Positions 7,932 through 16,441 of a DNA stretch of 17,987 bases are shown one piece after another. The stretch lies in contig BBFD01000049.1 of assembly GCA_001313065.1 (NCBI GenBank), positions 1 through 17,987 on the forward strand. The letters are read 5' to 3'. The stretch's first letter is position 1; the number at the start of each line of letters is the position of its first letter. The notes below the pieces were generated by a model that was not told where the DNA came from, made no database searches, and saw nothing but the letters and a program-made list of their open reading frames with translations. The stretch is from Silvimonas sp. JCM 19000 (GTDB lineage: Bacteria; Pseudomonadota; Gammaproteobacteria; Burkholderiales; Chitinibacteraceae). A program made the translations under genes and the position numbers.

Positions 7932-8827
7932 TTATTTGCCCGCTTTGGCAGCAGGGGCTTCCTTACCCAGCGGGCTCTTCATGTATTTAAAGAAGGCCGA
8001 GCTCGGGTCCACCACCATCACGTCACTCTTGCGGTTAAAGCTTTGCTTGTACGCATCCATGCTGCGATAGAAGGCGTAGAACTCCGGGTTCTTGCCGTAG
8101 GCTGCGCCATAAATCGCGGCGGCTTTGGCATCACCCTCGCCTTCAGTTGCTGGGCCTGGTTATACGCATCGGCCAGGATCACTTCGCGTTGACGATCCGC
8201 ATCGGCTTTGATCTTTTCTGCGGCAGCTGACCCCTCGGCACGCAGCTGGTTAGCAACGGCCTTACGCTCCGACTGCATGCGCTCGTACACCGAGCTGAGC
8301 GTGCTGTCTTCCAGCTCGACGCGCTTGATACGAACATCCACGACACGCACACCGATCCGTGCCGCATCGGCATCCGCCACTTGCTGCACCCGCGCCATGA
8401 CTGCATCACGTTGACCCGAGATCACGTCTTGCACCGTGCGCTTGCCGAACTCGTCGCGCAGCATGTTGTTAACGGTATTGCGCAGCCGATCTACCGCTTT
8501 GGACTCATCCAGACCCACGGCACGGTAGTAACGCTCCACGTCAACAATTTGCCATTTGATATAGCTATCGACCTTCACATTCATCTTTTCGATGGTCTGA
8601 ATGCGAGCTGGCTCGGCTTCGTCAATGCTCTGGATACGCTTGTCGAAATAACGCACGTCCTGCAGCAGCGGCACCTTGAAGTAGATGCCCGGCTCAGACA
8701 GCACGCGGCGGAATTCCGAGAACTGGAACACCACGGCCGACTGACGTTGATCCACCGTAAACAGCGACAAGCTCAACACAAAGAGCACAACGAGGATTAC
8801 CGCGATTGTTGGAATAATTCTGTTCAT
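7932..8827 (-). CDS. hflC: FtsH protease modulator HflC (one frameshift as read)
   Basis: HflC is a membrane-anchored SPFH/band-7 protein that, with HflK, forms a periplasm-facing cage around the FtsH protease. One N-terminal membrane helix (about residues 3-23) precedes the band-7 domain (VDQRQSAVVFQF...GIYFKVPLLQ), then a long coiled region (VADADAARIGVRVVDVRIKR, AEKIKADADRQREVILADAY). The start at 8827 is preferred over 8833 because AGGGG sits six bases before it and would overlap the earlier ATG. The frame breaks at 8140-8141: CTG AAG GCG AGG should be CTG AAG GGC GAG (one G lost from GGG). Downstream the normal end follows (GDAKAAAIYG ... FYAFYRSMDAY ... to TAA at 7932). Corrected length is 298 aa. 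Confidence 0.94.
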
Positions 8828-8839
8828 TGCCATCCCCTG

Positions 8840-10038
8840 TTAACGACCGTCTCGTGAACCACGCTCAGCTGGTGCTGCCAGCGGATTGGTGGGTGCCACG
8901 GGTACAGAATCAGTCGTCGCCGGTACGTCCGCCGCACGCGTGGTGGCGGTATCGGCAGACTGGCCGGGGTTGGTCGATTGAATCAGCTTGTCCAACGGCA
9001 GATACAACAGGTTGCCACTTGCATGTTGATCCACCAGTACCTTGGTGGTGTTGCTGAACAACTGCTGCATGGTGTCGAGATACATCCGGTCGCGCGTAAC
9101 TTGCGGCGCCTTCGCGTATTCGGACTCAACCTGCTTGAAGCGCGATGCATCGCCTTCAGCCTGCGCCACAACACGTTGCTGATAGCCCTGCGCCTCTTCC
9201 GACAAGCGCGAAGCCGTACCGCTGGCTTTCGGAATCACGTCGTTGGCATAGGCGGTGCCTTCGTTGATCAGGCGCGCTTTGTCCTGGCGTGCCTTCACCG
9301 CGTCGGCAAACGCAGCCTGCACTTGCTCAGGCGGCTGCACGTCCTTGATGTTGACGCGTGACACCGAGATGCCTGCGCCATATTTATCCAGCAATTGCTG
9401 GATCAGCTCTTTGGTATCTTCAGCGATCTTGCCGCGGCCTTCGTTCAGCACATAGTCGACCTTGTTGCGGCCGATGACTTCGCGTATTGCGGTCTCGGCA
9501 GCTTGCTTGACCATGTCTTTGCCATCGCGATCGGAAAAGCGATTATCAAAGGCAAAATCCTGAGCTGACTTGAGCGTGTACTGCACTTCAAGCTGCACCT
9601 GGATGATGTTCTGATCGCCCGACAGCATGATCGATTCATCACCGCTGCCGTCGCCGCCGCCACCCACTTCCAGGCTACGGATTTCAGTCACATTAACAAT
9701 TTCGCGACTTTCGATCGGATAGGGGAAATGCCATTTCAGGCCGGATTTATTGACGGTTTCGACATAGCGGCCAAAGCGCAAGATCAAGGCGTTTTCGCGC
9801 TCATCGACCACGTAAAAGCCGGACGCGAGCCACAACACAACAATGACGCCGACGATAGCCAGTACGCCAGTGGAACCCCCTGGCATGCGGCCACCTCCAC
9901 CCGAAGCGGGCGGCCGGTTACCGTTGCCGCCACCAAAAAAAAGCGGGAGACCCGGTTGCCTATATTGCGAAGAATTTCGTCCAGATCGGGCGGGCCGTCT
10001 TTGCGGCCACCGCCCCACTGCGGATCGTTCTGACTCAT
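8840..10038 (-). CDS. hflK: FtsH protease modulator HflK (one frameshift as read)
   Basis: Partner of HflC in the FtsH-regulating complex. The N-terminus is cytoplasmic and glycine-rich (MSQNDPQWGGGRKDGPPDLD, then GGGNGNRPP). It is followed by one membrane helix at about residues 56-77 and a band-7 domain (VDERENALILRFGRYVETV, WHFPYPIE, VQYTLKSAQDFAF), then a coiled region and a Pro/Ala/Thr-rich tail. The frame breaks at the T8 run 9935-9942 on the minus strand (Arg-Phe-Phe-Gly-Gly-Gly needs six), so the true N-terminus at 10038 lies in another frame from the body. Corrected length is about 398 aa. It starts seven bases after the hflX stop and is followed by hflC. Confidence 0.95.
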
Positions 10039-10045
10039 GGATTTT

Positions 10046-11149
10046 TTATTGTTCCTCGATGGGTTGACTCATTGAATCGACCAGTGCGCCTCGCAGCAAA
10101 TCCAGCCCCAAGCCTTGCGCGGCACTTACCCGCACGGCGCGGATTCTACCATACTCGTCAGGCTCAACTGCGGGCGTAAGCCCTTTCAGGTCGATCTTGT
10201 TCCAGACCATCAATTGCGGAATGCGTTCCGCACCAATTTCAGAGAGCACCTTGTTGACTTCAGCCACTTGCATATCACGCAGCGGATGATTGACGTCAAC
10301 CACGTGCAGCAGCAAATCGGCCTGTATGGTTTCTTCCAGCGTGGCACGGAAAGCCGCCACCAGCGTATGGGGCAAGGCGCGGATAAAACCGACGGTATCT
10401 GAAATCACCACCGAATGTTCCTGATCCAGAAACAACTTGCGGGAGGTGGTATCGAGCGTGGCAAATAACTGATCCGCGGCATAGGCACGCGCCTTGGTCA
10501 GGGTGTTGAACAAGGTGGATTTGCCCGCGTTGGTATAGCCCACAATCGACACCGAAAACTCGTTGCGGCGCTCGCGCGCGCGACGCTGCGTGGCACGCTG
10601 GCGCTGTACGGTTTCCAGCTGCGCCTTCAGGCGTTTGACGCGGATGCCGAGTAGACGGCGGTCGGTTTCCAGCTGGGTTTCGCCGGGGCCACGCAAGCCG
10701 ATACCGCCCTTCTGGCGCTCAAGGTGAGTCCAGCCGCGCACGAGACGCGTGGCGATATGGGACAACTGCGCCAGCTCCACCTGCAATTTGCCTTCGGCTG
10801 TGCGAGCGCGCTGCGCAAAGATGTCGAGGATCAGCGTGGTGCGGTCGATAACGCGACATTGCATGGCGCGCTCGAGGTTACGCTCCTGCGCGGGGGATAA
10901 CTGATGGTTAAAGATCACCAGTTCGGCCTCATGCGCACGCACCGCTTCGGCAATCTCTTCCACCTTGCCGGTGCCGGCAAAATAAGCCGGATCAGGCCGA
11001 CTACGCTTGCCTTCAACCACGGCCAGCGGGGTTACACCTGCCGAAGTGACCAACTGGACAAATTCTTCCTGGCCATCCCGGTAATCCGGCTCGCCAAAAT
11101 CAAGGCAAACCAGGACGGCACGATCTCCGCCCTTGTGGCGATCAAACAT
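10046..11149 (-). CDS. hflX: GTPase HflX
   Basis: HflX is a ribosome-binding GTPase that splits stalled 70S ribosomes under stress. The 367-residue protein is intact. The N-terminal HflX domain (YFAGTGKVEEI, FNHQLSPAQERNLER, RTTLILDIFAQRA, GGIGLRGPGETQLETDRR) is followed by a coiled linker. The G domain comes next: G1 GYTNAGKST, G3 DTVGF, G4 NKID, G5-like VSAAQG. The start MFDRHKGGDRA matches related proteins, although no good Shine-Dalgarno precedes it. The sequence contains no A/T run above four, which probably explains why this gene escaped the frameshifts seen around it. It lies between hfq and hflK, the conserved order. Confidence 0.96.
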   Translation of the reverse strand: MFDRHKGGDRAVLVCLDFGEPDYRDGQEEFVQLVTSAGVTPLAVVEGKRSRPDPAYFAGTGKVEEIAEAVRAHEAELVIFNHQLSPAQERNLERAMQCRVIDRTTLILDIFAQRARTAEGKLQVELAQLSHIATRLVRGWTHLERQKGGIGLRGPGETQLETDRRLLGIRVKRLKAQLETVQRQRATQRRARERRNEFSVSIVGYTNAGKSTLFNTLTKARAYAADQLFATLDTTSRKLFLDQEHSVVISDTVGFIRALPHTLVAAFRATLEETIQADLLLHVVDVNHPLRDMQVAEVNKVLSEIGAERIPQLMVWNKIDLKGLTPAVEPDEYGRIRAVRVSAAQGLGLDLLRGALVDSMSQPIEEQ

Positions 11150-11195
11150 AGAGGGGTATGTGTCTCATGAAAGCGGCGTGTAACGCGCGCGATAA

Positions 11196-11223
11196 ATAAT
11201 GATAGCGAAGCCCTGGACGACAA
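11196..11223 (-). promoter_or_regulatory. possible promoter for hflX-hflK-hflC
   Basis: The minus strand has TTGTCG (11223-11218), a 16-base spacer and CATTAT (11201-11196), about 47 bases upstream of the hflX ATG and directly after the hairpin following hfq. Moderate match only. Confidence 0.3.
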
Positions 11224-11248
11224 AGCCCCGGCGGTAACCACCGGGGCT
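11222..11248 (-). terminator. strong hairpin after hfq, terminator or attenuator
   Basis: The minus strand reads AGCCCCGGTGG-TTA-CCGCCGGGGCT, an 11-bp stem with one G-T wobble and a 3-base loop, followed by TTTGT. It lies 25 bases after the hfq stop. The short T tract suggests partial termination, reducing but not abolishing read-through into hflX. Confidence 0.65.
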
Positions 11249-11273
11249 CAGGTCTGGTCGCAAAACGAAGCGA

Positions 11274-11540
11274 TCAGGCTTCCGGCGTAGCAGCAACGCT
11301 GGCTTGCTGCGGATGCTCATGCGGAATATTGACCGGGCGCGACGGCACCACAGTCGAAATGGCATGCTTGTAGACCATCTGGGTGACGTTGTTGCGCAGC
11401 AGCACCACATATTGGTCAAACGATTCGATCTGGCCCTGCAGCTTGATGCCGTTAACCAGATAGATGTAAACCGGCACGTGTTCTTTACGAAGGATGTTCA
11501 AAAAAAACGGGTCTTGTAGCATTTGCCCCTTGGTACTCAT
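11274..11540 (-). CDS. hfq: RNA chaperone Hfq
   Basis: Hfq is the hexameric Sm-like protein that pairs small RNAs with mRNAs. The start at 11540 has GGAGA about eight bases upstream. The Sm1 segment ([21 protein letters not shown]) and Sm2 segment ([15 protein letters not shown], containing the YKHA motif) are intact, followed by a short tail rich in Pro, Ala and Gln. The N-terminal helix reads [11 protein letters not shown], whereas the family is almost invariably DPFLN. The eight-T run at 11500-11507 (minus) encodes the extra Phe, and five T would give the family sequence. A +3 run error is therefore probable, and it keeps the frame. Length as read is 88 aa, 87 if corrected. Confidence 0.97.
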   Translation of the reverse strand: MSTKGQMLQDPFFLNILRKEHVPVYIYLVNGIKLQGQIESFDQYVVLLRNNVTQMVYKHAISTVVPSRPVNIPHEHPQQASVAATPEA

Positions 11541-11629
11541 TGTTTTTTTCTCCGATGCGTTATTGTTTGGCGGTCAAAGGACTGTGTGTATCAGCCTGAT
11601 TTGCTCTGCTTTCTAAAGCCTGTCTTACG

Positions 11630-11658
11630 CTTATAGTACAAAATGCGTTAGCTGCCAA
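11630..11658 (-). promoter_or_regulatory. probable hfq promoter
   Basis: The minus strand has TTGGCA (11658-11653), a 17-base spacer and TATAAG (11635-11630), about 90 bases upstream of the hfq ATG. This is the best sigma70-like pair in the gap between der and hfq. Confidence 0.45.
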
Positions 11659-11794
11659 TAGGCGGAACGACCGTGCCGCCCGTCCATCGGAAGCCATGCT
11701 GCACTGCAATGCAGGCGGTCCAGCGGTCTGACCAGACAATGCCAGAGTTCAACCGATCACACGCTACATCACAGTACTGGCGCGCCTTGGGCAT
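11648..11794 (-). CDS. possible small ORF between der and hfq, 48 aa
   Basis: An ATG at 11794 opens a 48-residue frame ending at TAA 11648, beginning [14 protein letters not shown] and ending [11 protein letters not shown]. It sits in a gap of about 270 bases. I do not recognise it, there is no convincing Shine-Dalgarno, and it overlaps the hfq -35 element. The third-position base use is only moderately GC-rich. It is more likely non-coding than coding. Confidence 0.15.
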   Translation of the reverse strand: MPKARQYCDVACDRLNSGIVWSDRWTACIAVQHGFRWTGGTVVPPIGS

Positions 11795-11813
11795 GCAAGT
11801 CGCGCCATGCTGC

Positions 11814-13236
11814 TTACTGCCCTTTCTTTGCCGCCAAGCGCTGCTTGAACTTCGCTTTCTCTGCGACCTTTGCCTTACGCGTCGCCACCAGACCCGGCTT
11901 GGAGCGCGACACTTCTTCTTTTTTTCTTGATACGGGTTATCGCCCAGCTTGAACTGCACCCGCAACGGCGTGCCTTGCAGCTTGAACGTCTTCACAAACG
12001 TGGATTCCAGATAACGCCAGTACACGGCGGGCACCTTCTCCAACGCGTTGCCATGGATCACCACCACGGGCGGATTGGTACCACCCTGGTGGGCATAACG
12101 TAACTTGGGGCGAATCTTGCCAGCCAAAGGGGGCTGTTGCCGTTCGATGGCCAATTGCAGGGCGCGCGTCAGTTTGGGCGTCGGAATCTTGATCATCGCG
12201 GCGTGGTAGGCCTGATCGATCGACTTGAACAATTCGGCCAGACCCTGACCCTTCAGCGCCGAGATGTAATGGAACTGGGCGAACGACAGAAAGCCCACCT
12301 TGCGCAGCACTTCACGCTTGATGATTTCGCGCTGCTCCAGGTTGGCGGCTTCCCATTTGTTGACGGCGACGACCATGGCACGGCCGGCTTCCAGCGCAAA
12401 GCTGGCAAGACGCGCATCCTGGTCCGACACTTCTTGCGTGGCATCGAGCACCAGCACCACCACGTTGGCGTCTTCAATCGCCTGCATGGTTTTGACCACC
12501 GAGAATTTCTCGATGGCTTCATCGATCTTGCCGCGACGGCGTACGCCCGCGGTGTCAATGATGGTGTATTTTTTTTGTCGCCGCGATCAAAGTCGATATA
12601 GACCGAATCACGGGTGGTGCCCGGCTCGTCAAACGCAATCACGCGCTCTTCGCCCAGCACGGCGTTGACCAGGGTCGACTTGCCCACGTTGGGACGGCCG
12701 ATCACGGCAAACTTTGGATGATTGGCCTCTTCCTCTTCTTCCTCGACCGGGAACAGCTCCAGCACTTCGTTGATCATTTCGCGCACGCCTTCGCCATGCG
12801 AGGCGGAGATGGCGCCCGGGTCGCCCAGACCCAGCTCGAAGAACTCGGCGGTCACCACCGAGCGCGTCATGCCTTCGACCTTGTTCACCGCCACATACAC
12901 CGGGCGTTGGGTCTGGCGCAGACGCTGCGCAATGATCTTGTCTTGCGGGGTCAAGCCGGAGCGGCCATCAACGATAAAGATAATGGCGTCGGCTTCATCG
13001 ATGGCCTGCAAGGTCTGGCGGGCCATCTCATGCATGATGCCGTCGTCGACCACAGGCTCGAAGCCCCCGGTATCGACGACCAGATACGGCCGATCGCCCA
13101 CACGGCCATGGCCGTAGTGGCGATCACGGGTCAGGCCCGGATAGTCGGCGACCAGCGCATCACGCGTTTTGGTCAGCCGGTTGAACAGCGTGGATTTACC
13201 ACATTCGGCGCCGACAAGGGCAATGGTTGGCTTCAT
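11814..13236 (-). CDS. der: ribosome biogenesis GTPase Der (EngA), with several indels
   Basis: Der has two tandem G domains and a KH-like C-terminal domain, and is needed for 50S maturation. G domain 1: the P-loop reads [15 protein letters not shown] where the family has GRPNVGKST. Loss of one C from GGCCGC, one C from GCCCG and one G from GTGGGT (13195-13215) explains this exactly and restores frame. G3 is DTGGF and G4 NKVE. G domain 2 has an intact [12 protein letters not shown], then a frame break at the A8 run 12559-12566 (GDKKYT needs six), then NKWEA (G4). The KH-like region has [11 protein letters not shown] and TPLRVQF. A further break at the A7 run 11929-11935 (NPYQEK) precedes a basic tail ending at TAA 11814. 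Corrected length is 473 aa. It starts 13 bases after bamB. Confidence 0.95.
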
Positions 13237-13249
13237 GCTTCTACTTTAT

Positions 13250-14392
13250 TTACTTAACGCCCACCGAGAATACGTCACCTTTTTTGTGACTGTACGATCA
13301 GATGGTCTTCCCAGGTTTGAGGAGCGGCGGCAATGCGGCTGTCGTCCGTACGGAGCTGAGCCACAAATTCACCAGTATCGGTGTTCAGAAGGTGGATATA
13401 GCCTTGATAGTCGGCCACCGCCACATTACCTGCCAGCAGGGCGGGCGCGCCCACCGTGCGAGCAAACAGTTTTTTTCTTGCGTCCAGACGTTGCGGCCGG
13501 TGTCACGCTCATAGGCCAGCACATGGCCCTGATCGTTGGTCACATACACATGCCCGCCATCAATCGCCAGTCCGGCAAAGCTGGAGTCTCACGCGACCAT
13601 TGCACCGAGCCGTTCACCTTGTCGAAACAAGTGACGCGCCTTGATAAGACACGGCGCAAACAATACCACCGGCCACGGCGGGCGCAGCCACTACGTCGGA
13701 GACGCGTTCGACTTCGGTGGCGCCCTTGGCACGGCCACCGGGCTATCCCACAGTACACGGCCATCGCCGTGGCCAGCGCCACCAGACGACCGCCCGGCAT
13801 ACCGGCATAGGCGTAACCGCCATCAATGACGATAGCGCGTAGTTGCGCATGGTCAGCGCCGGCATCTGGCGCTGGAACTGCCACTTGAGCTTGCCATCGG
13901 CCGCATCAAACGCAGCGACCTTACCGTCACCGGTACGCACCAGCACTACACCATGACCTACGGCCGGCGGCGCGATGATTTCGCTGCTGGCCTGGCCTTG
14001 CCACAACAACTTGCCTTGCGCGTCATAAGCCAGCAACACGCCCTTGAGCGTACCCACCGCAATCACACCCTCGCCCGCGCCCACGCCACCGGCGATGGCT
14101 TGCGGCAAGCGCACGTCCCATTCGCGACGGCCGTCGGCCAGCTGATACATACCCAGGCGGTCAGGACCTCCCGCAACGACCAGGCTACTGCCAGGCGCGC
14201 AGGCAGATAGCGATAGCTGGTGCTACTACCCGCACTGAGCTTCCACTGCACAGCCACGTTGACCTGATTGGTCACCACAGGCAGCTTTGATGGTTCAGGG
14301 GCATTGCTCGGGGCGGCGCAAGCGGCCAGCACAGCGGCAGTCAGCGTGGCCAGCGCAACGCTACGGAGGGTGTTTCTACGGTGCAAAGACAT
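13250..14392 (-). CDS. bamB: outer membrane assembly lipoprotein BamB, with eight indels as read
   Basis: BamB is a beta-propeller lipoprotein of the BAM complex that inserts outer-membrane proteins. The signal peptide and lipobox are clear (Leu-Ala-Ala-Cys, Cys25; Ala at +2 is compatible with the outer membrane). PQQ-like propeller blades follow: MYQLADGRREWDVRLP, LLAYDAQGKLLWQ, AAFDAADGKLKWQF, CFDKVNGSVQWS, LAYERDTGRNVWTQ. As read the frame breaks eight times: single G/C-type losses near 14191, 13835, 13765, 13725, 13638 and 13586, +2 in the T7 run at 13470-13476, and +1 in the T6 run at 13280-13285. Correcting these gives 381 aa ending Asp-Val-Phe-Ser-Val-Gly-Val-Lys before TAA at 13250. 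The ATG lies two bases after the yfgM stop. It is this window's most damaged gene, yet every blade is conserved. Confidence 0.93.
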
Positions 14393-14394
14393 GA

Positions 14395-15024
14395 TCAGGC
14401 GTTTCCGAGAGCTTCAAGTTTTACTTGGACGAACTTCGCATTGGGCGCGTCTTTCGCTAACTTGGCTAGCGCTTCTTTGTATGCGTCACGTGCCGCATTG
14501 TTGTCGCCTTTAGCGGCCAGTACATCGCCGCGCGACTCGGCAAACAAGCCCGCATTGGTGTCAACTTCACGACCGCCCAATGCCTTTACGGCTTCGTCAT
14601 ACGCCTTTTGATCCAGCAACACAGCGGACAGGCGCAAACGGCCTGCATCGCGCACTTCCGCTTCTTTGGCATGCGCAACCACCCACTCCAGCTGCGTCTG
14701 TGCATTCTTGTAATCGTTGGCACGCACGCTGGCTTTGGCAGCCAGCAAGGCAGCGCGCGAGGCATAGGCGCTGTCGCCGTACTGCGCTTTGATCTTGTCG
14801 GCGCTTTCACGCACTTTGGCGGCATCGCCACCCAATTGTGCTTCGAGCTGGCCATACAGATCGGCAGCAGCAGCGGCCTGGCTATCGCGCCAGCTGTTGT
14901 AGCCGGTCCAACCGCCATAGGCGATCAGTGCAACGGCAGCGGCCGTGGTCAGGTATTTGCCCCAATCGGCCCACCAACCTTTTAACTGGGCAATCTGTTC
15001 TTGTTCTTGCAGATCAAAAGCCAT
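14395..15024 (-). CDS. yfgM: YfgM family tetratricopeptide membrane protein
   Basis: YfgM is an inner-membrane ancillary subunit of the SecYEG translocon that passes clients to periplasmic chaperones. The protein is 209 aa and intact. A short cytoplasmic N-terminus (MAFDLQEQEQIAQLKGWW) precedes one membrane helix at about residues 25-42 and a periplasmic TPR-like region. That region contains AALLAAKASVRANDYKNAQ, LRLSAVLLDQKAYDEAVKAL and GDVLAAKGDNNAARDAYKEA. The ATG at 15024 is preferred over 15027 and an upstream TTG because AGGA lies seven bases before it. The order hisS-yfgM-bamB-der is the conserved one, and bamB begins two bases after the stop. Confidence 0.93.
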   Translation of the reverse strand: MAFDLQEQEQIAQLKGWWADWGKYLTTAAAVALIAYGGWTGYNSWRDSQAAAAADLYGQLEAQLGGDAAKVRESADKIKAQYGDSAYASRAALLAAKASVRANDYKNAQTQLEWVVAHAKEAEVRDAGRLRLSAVLLDQKAYDEAVKALGGREVDTNAGLFAESRGDVLAAKGDNNAARDAYKEALAKLAKDAPNAKFVQVKLEALGNA

Positions 15025-15093
15025 CATCAATTCCTGTATCAGCGATACGTGGATCGCCCGTCGTTATTCTGTAGAGACCGCAAACTCTCGGGA

Positions 15094-16382
15094 TTATGCC
15101 CGAATTCTGGCCAGCAGGTCCGCGCTCGGCAGCGTCACTTGCGCGCCTGCCTCTGCCCCGGTCAGGTTTTGAGGTTGGCCGTGCCGTTGGCGACTTCTTC
15201 ATCCCCCAGCACGATGGCAAAGCGCGCACCGCTGGCGTCGGCTTTCTTGAACTGGGATTTGAAGCTGCCCCCACCGCAATTGAGCACCACCGCCAGACCC
15301 TGCTGCCGCAGCGTGTGCGCCAGGGTAAACGCAGCAGTCGCGGTGGTTTCGCCGCTATGCACCAGATAAACATCGGGCACGGCGGCCGGGGCGACGATCC
15401 CCTGCGCTTCCAGCAACAGCAGCAGACGTTCGATGCCAAGACCAAAACCCACGCCGGTACAAGGCTTGCCACCCAGTTGTTCGACCAGACCATCGTAGCG
15501 ACCGCCGCCACCCACCGTGGCCTGCGTGCCCAACTCGGTGGTGGTCCACTCGAACACGGTCAGATTGTAATAATCAAGGCCACGCACCAGGCGCGGGTTG
15601 ATCACATAAGCCACGCCCGCCGCTTCCAGCAAGGCCTTCAGCCTTCAAAGTGCGCGCGTGATTTCTCACCGAGGAAGTCGAGCAGACGCGGCGCGTTGTT
15701 CGCCATTTCTTGCAGCGCCGGGTTCTTGGTATCCAGCACGCGCAAAGGATTGGTATACAGGCGGCGCTGCCCATCTTCGTCCAGCTGCGCCTTGAAGCCT
15801 TCGAGATACTTGATCAGCTCAGCTCGATGCGCCGCGCGTTCACTGACTTCGCCCAGGGTGTTGAGCTCCAGCGTCAGGCCGGTCAAGCCCAGGCGTTTGA
15901 AAAAAATCGGCCATCATCACGATTTGTTCGGCGTCGACATCCGGGCCTTCAAAGCCAAATGCTTCCGCGCCGATCTGATGAAACTGGCGATAGCGCCTTT
16001 TTTTTGCGGCCGCTCGTGCCGATACATCTGGCCGATGTACCACAGACGCTGGGTCTGGTTGTACAGCAGGCCGTGCTCGATGCATGCGCGCACCGTGCCG
16101 GCCGTGCCTTCCGGGCGCAGCGTCAGGCGTTCGCCGTTGAGCTTGTCCTCAAACGAGTACATTTCTTTTTTCAACAATATCGGTGTGCTCACCCACGCCG
16201 CGCACAAACAGATCGGTCGATTCGACGATGGGGGTGCGGATCTGCTTGTAGCCATAAGCATTGAGCCATTCGCGCGCCACGTTTTCCAGAAACAGCCAGG
16301 CCGGGGTGGCGATCGGTGCGCCCTTGGTAACGACGGGCAGCGCGTCATTCATGCCGCGAACGCCTCGATGTTTTTTACTCAT
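15094..16382 (-). CDS. hisS: histidyl-tRNA synthetase HisS, with five indels
   Basis: Class II synthetase that charges tRNA-His. It starts [17 protein letters not shown] at 16382. Motif 2 is [18 protein letters not shown], followed by RHERPQ and [12 protein letters not shown]. The histidine-specific segments are [21 protein letters not shown] and [12 protein letters not shown], and the anticodon-binding domain is C-terminal. The frame breaks at five sites: T6 16165-16170 (VEKEM needs A5), T8 16008-16015 (RPQK, +2), A7 15900-15906 (ADFFKR, +1), one C lost near 15645 ([12 protein letters not shown]), and one C lost near 15165. The last is easily missed. As read the protein stops at 15162, but restoring it gives [17 protein letters not shown] and ends LLARIRA with TAA at 15094. 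That is 428 aa, the family length, and it reaches close to yfgM. Confidence 0.95.
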
Positions 16383-16409
16383 TTGATCAATCCGGTATGG
16401 GTAAAGACA

Positions 16410-16435
16410 CGCGCCGCCCAAGCTCAGGCGGCGCG
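16410..16435 (-). terminator. strong GC hairpin between ispG and hisS
   Basis: The minus strand reads CGCGCCGCC-TGAGCTTG-GGCGGCGCG, a perfect 9-bp GC stem with an 8-base loop, seven bases after the ispG stop, followed by TGTCTTTACC. The T tract is poor, so an attenuator or mRNA-stability hairpin is as likely as a terminator. It could tune hisS relative to ispG. Confidence 0.45.
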
Positions 16436-16441
16436 CAGCGG

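Noticed and set aside
15094..15165. A promoter -10 (CATAAT) just upstream of yfgM
   Set aside because: The hexamer overlaps the restored hisS stop codon and has no -35 partner. The genes look like one operon.
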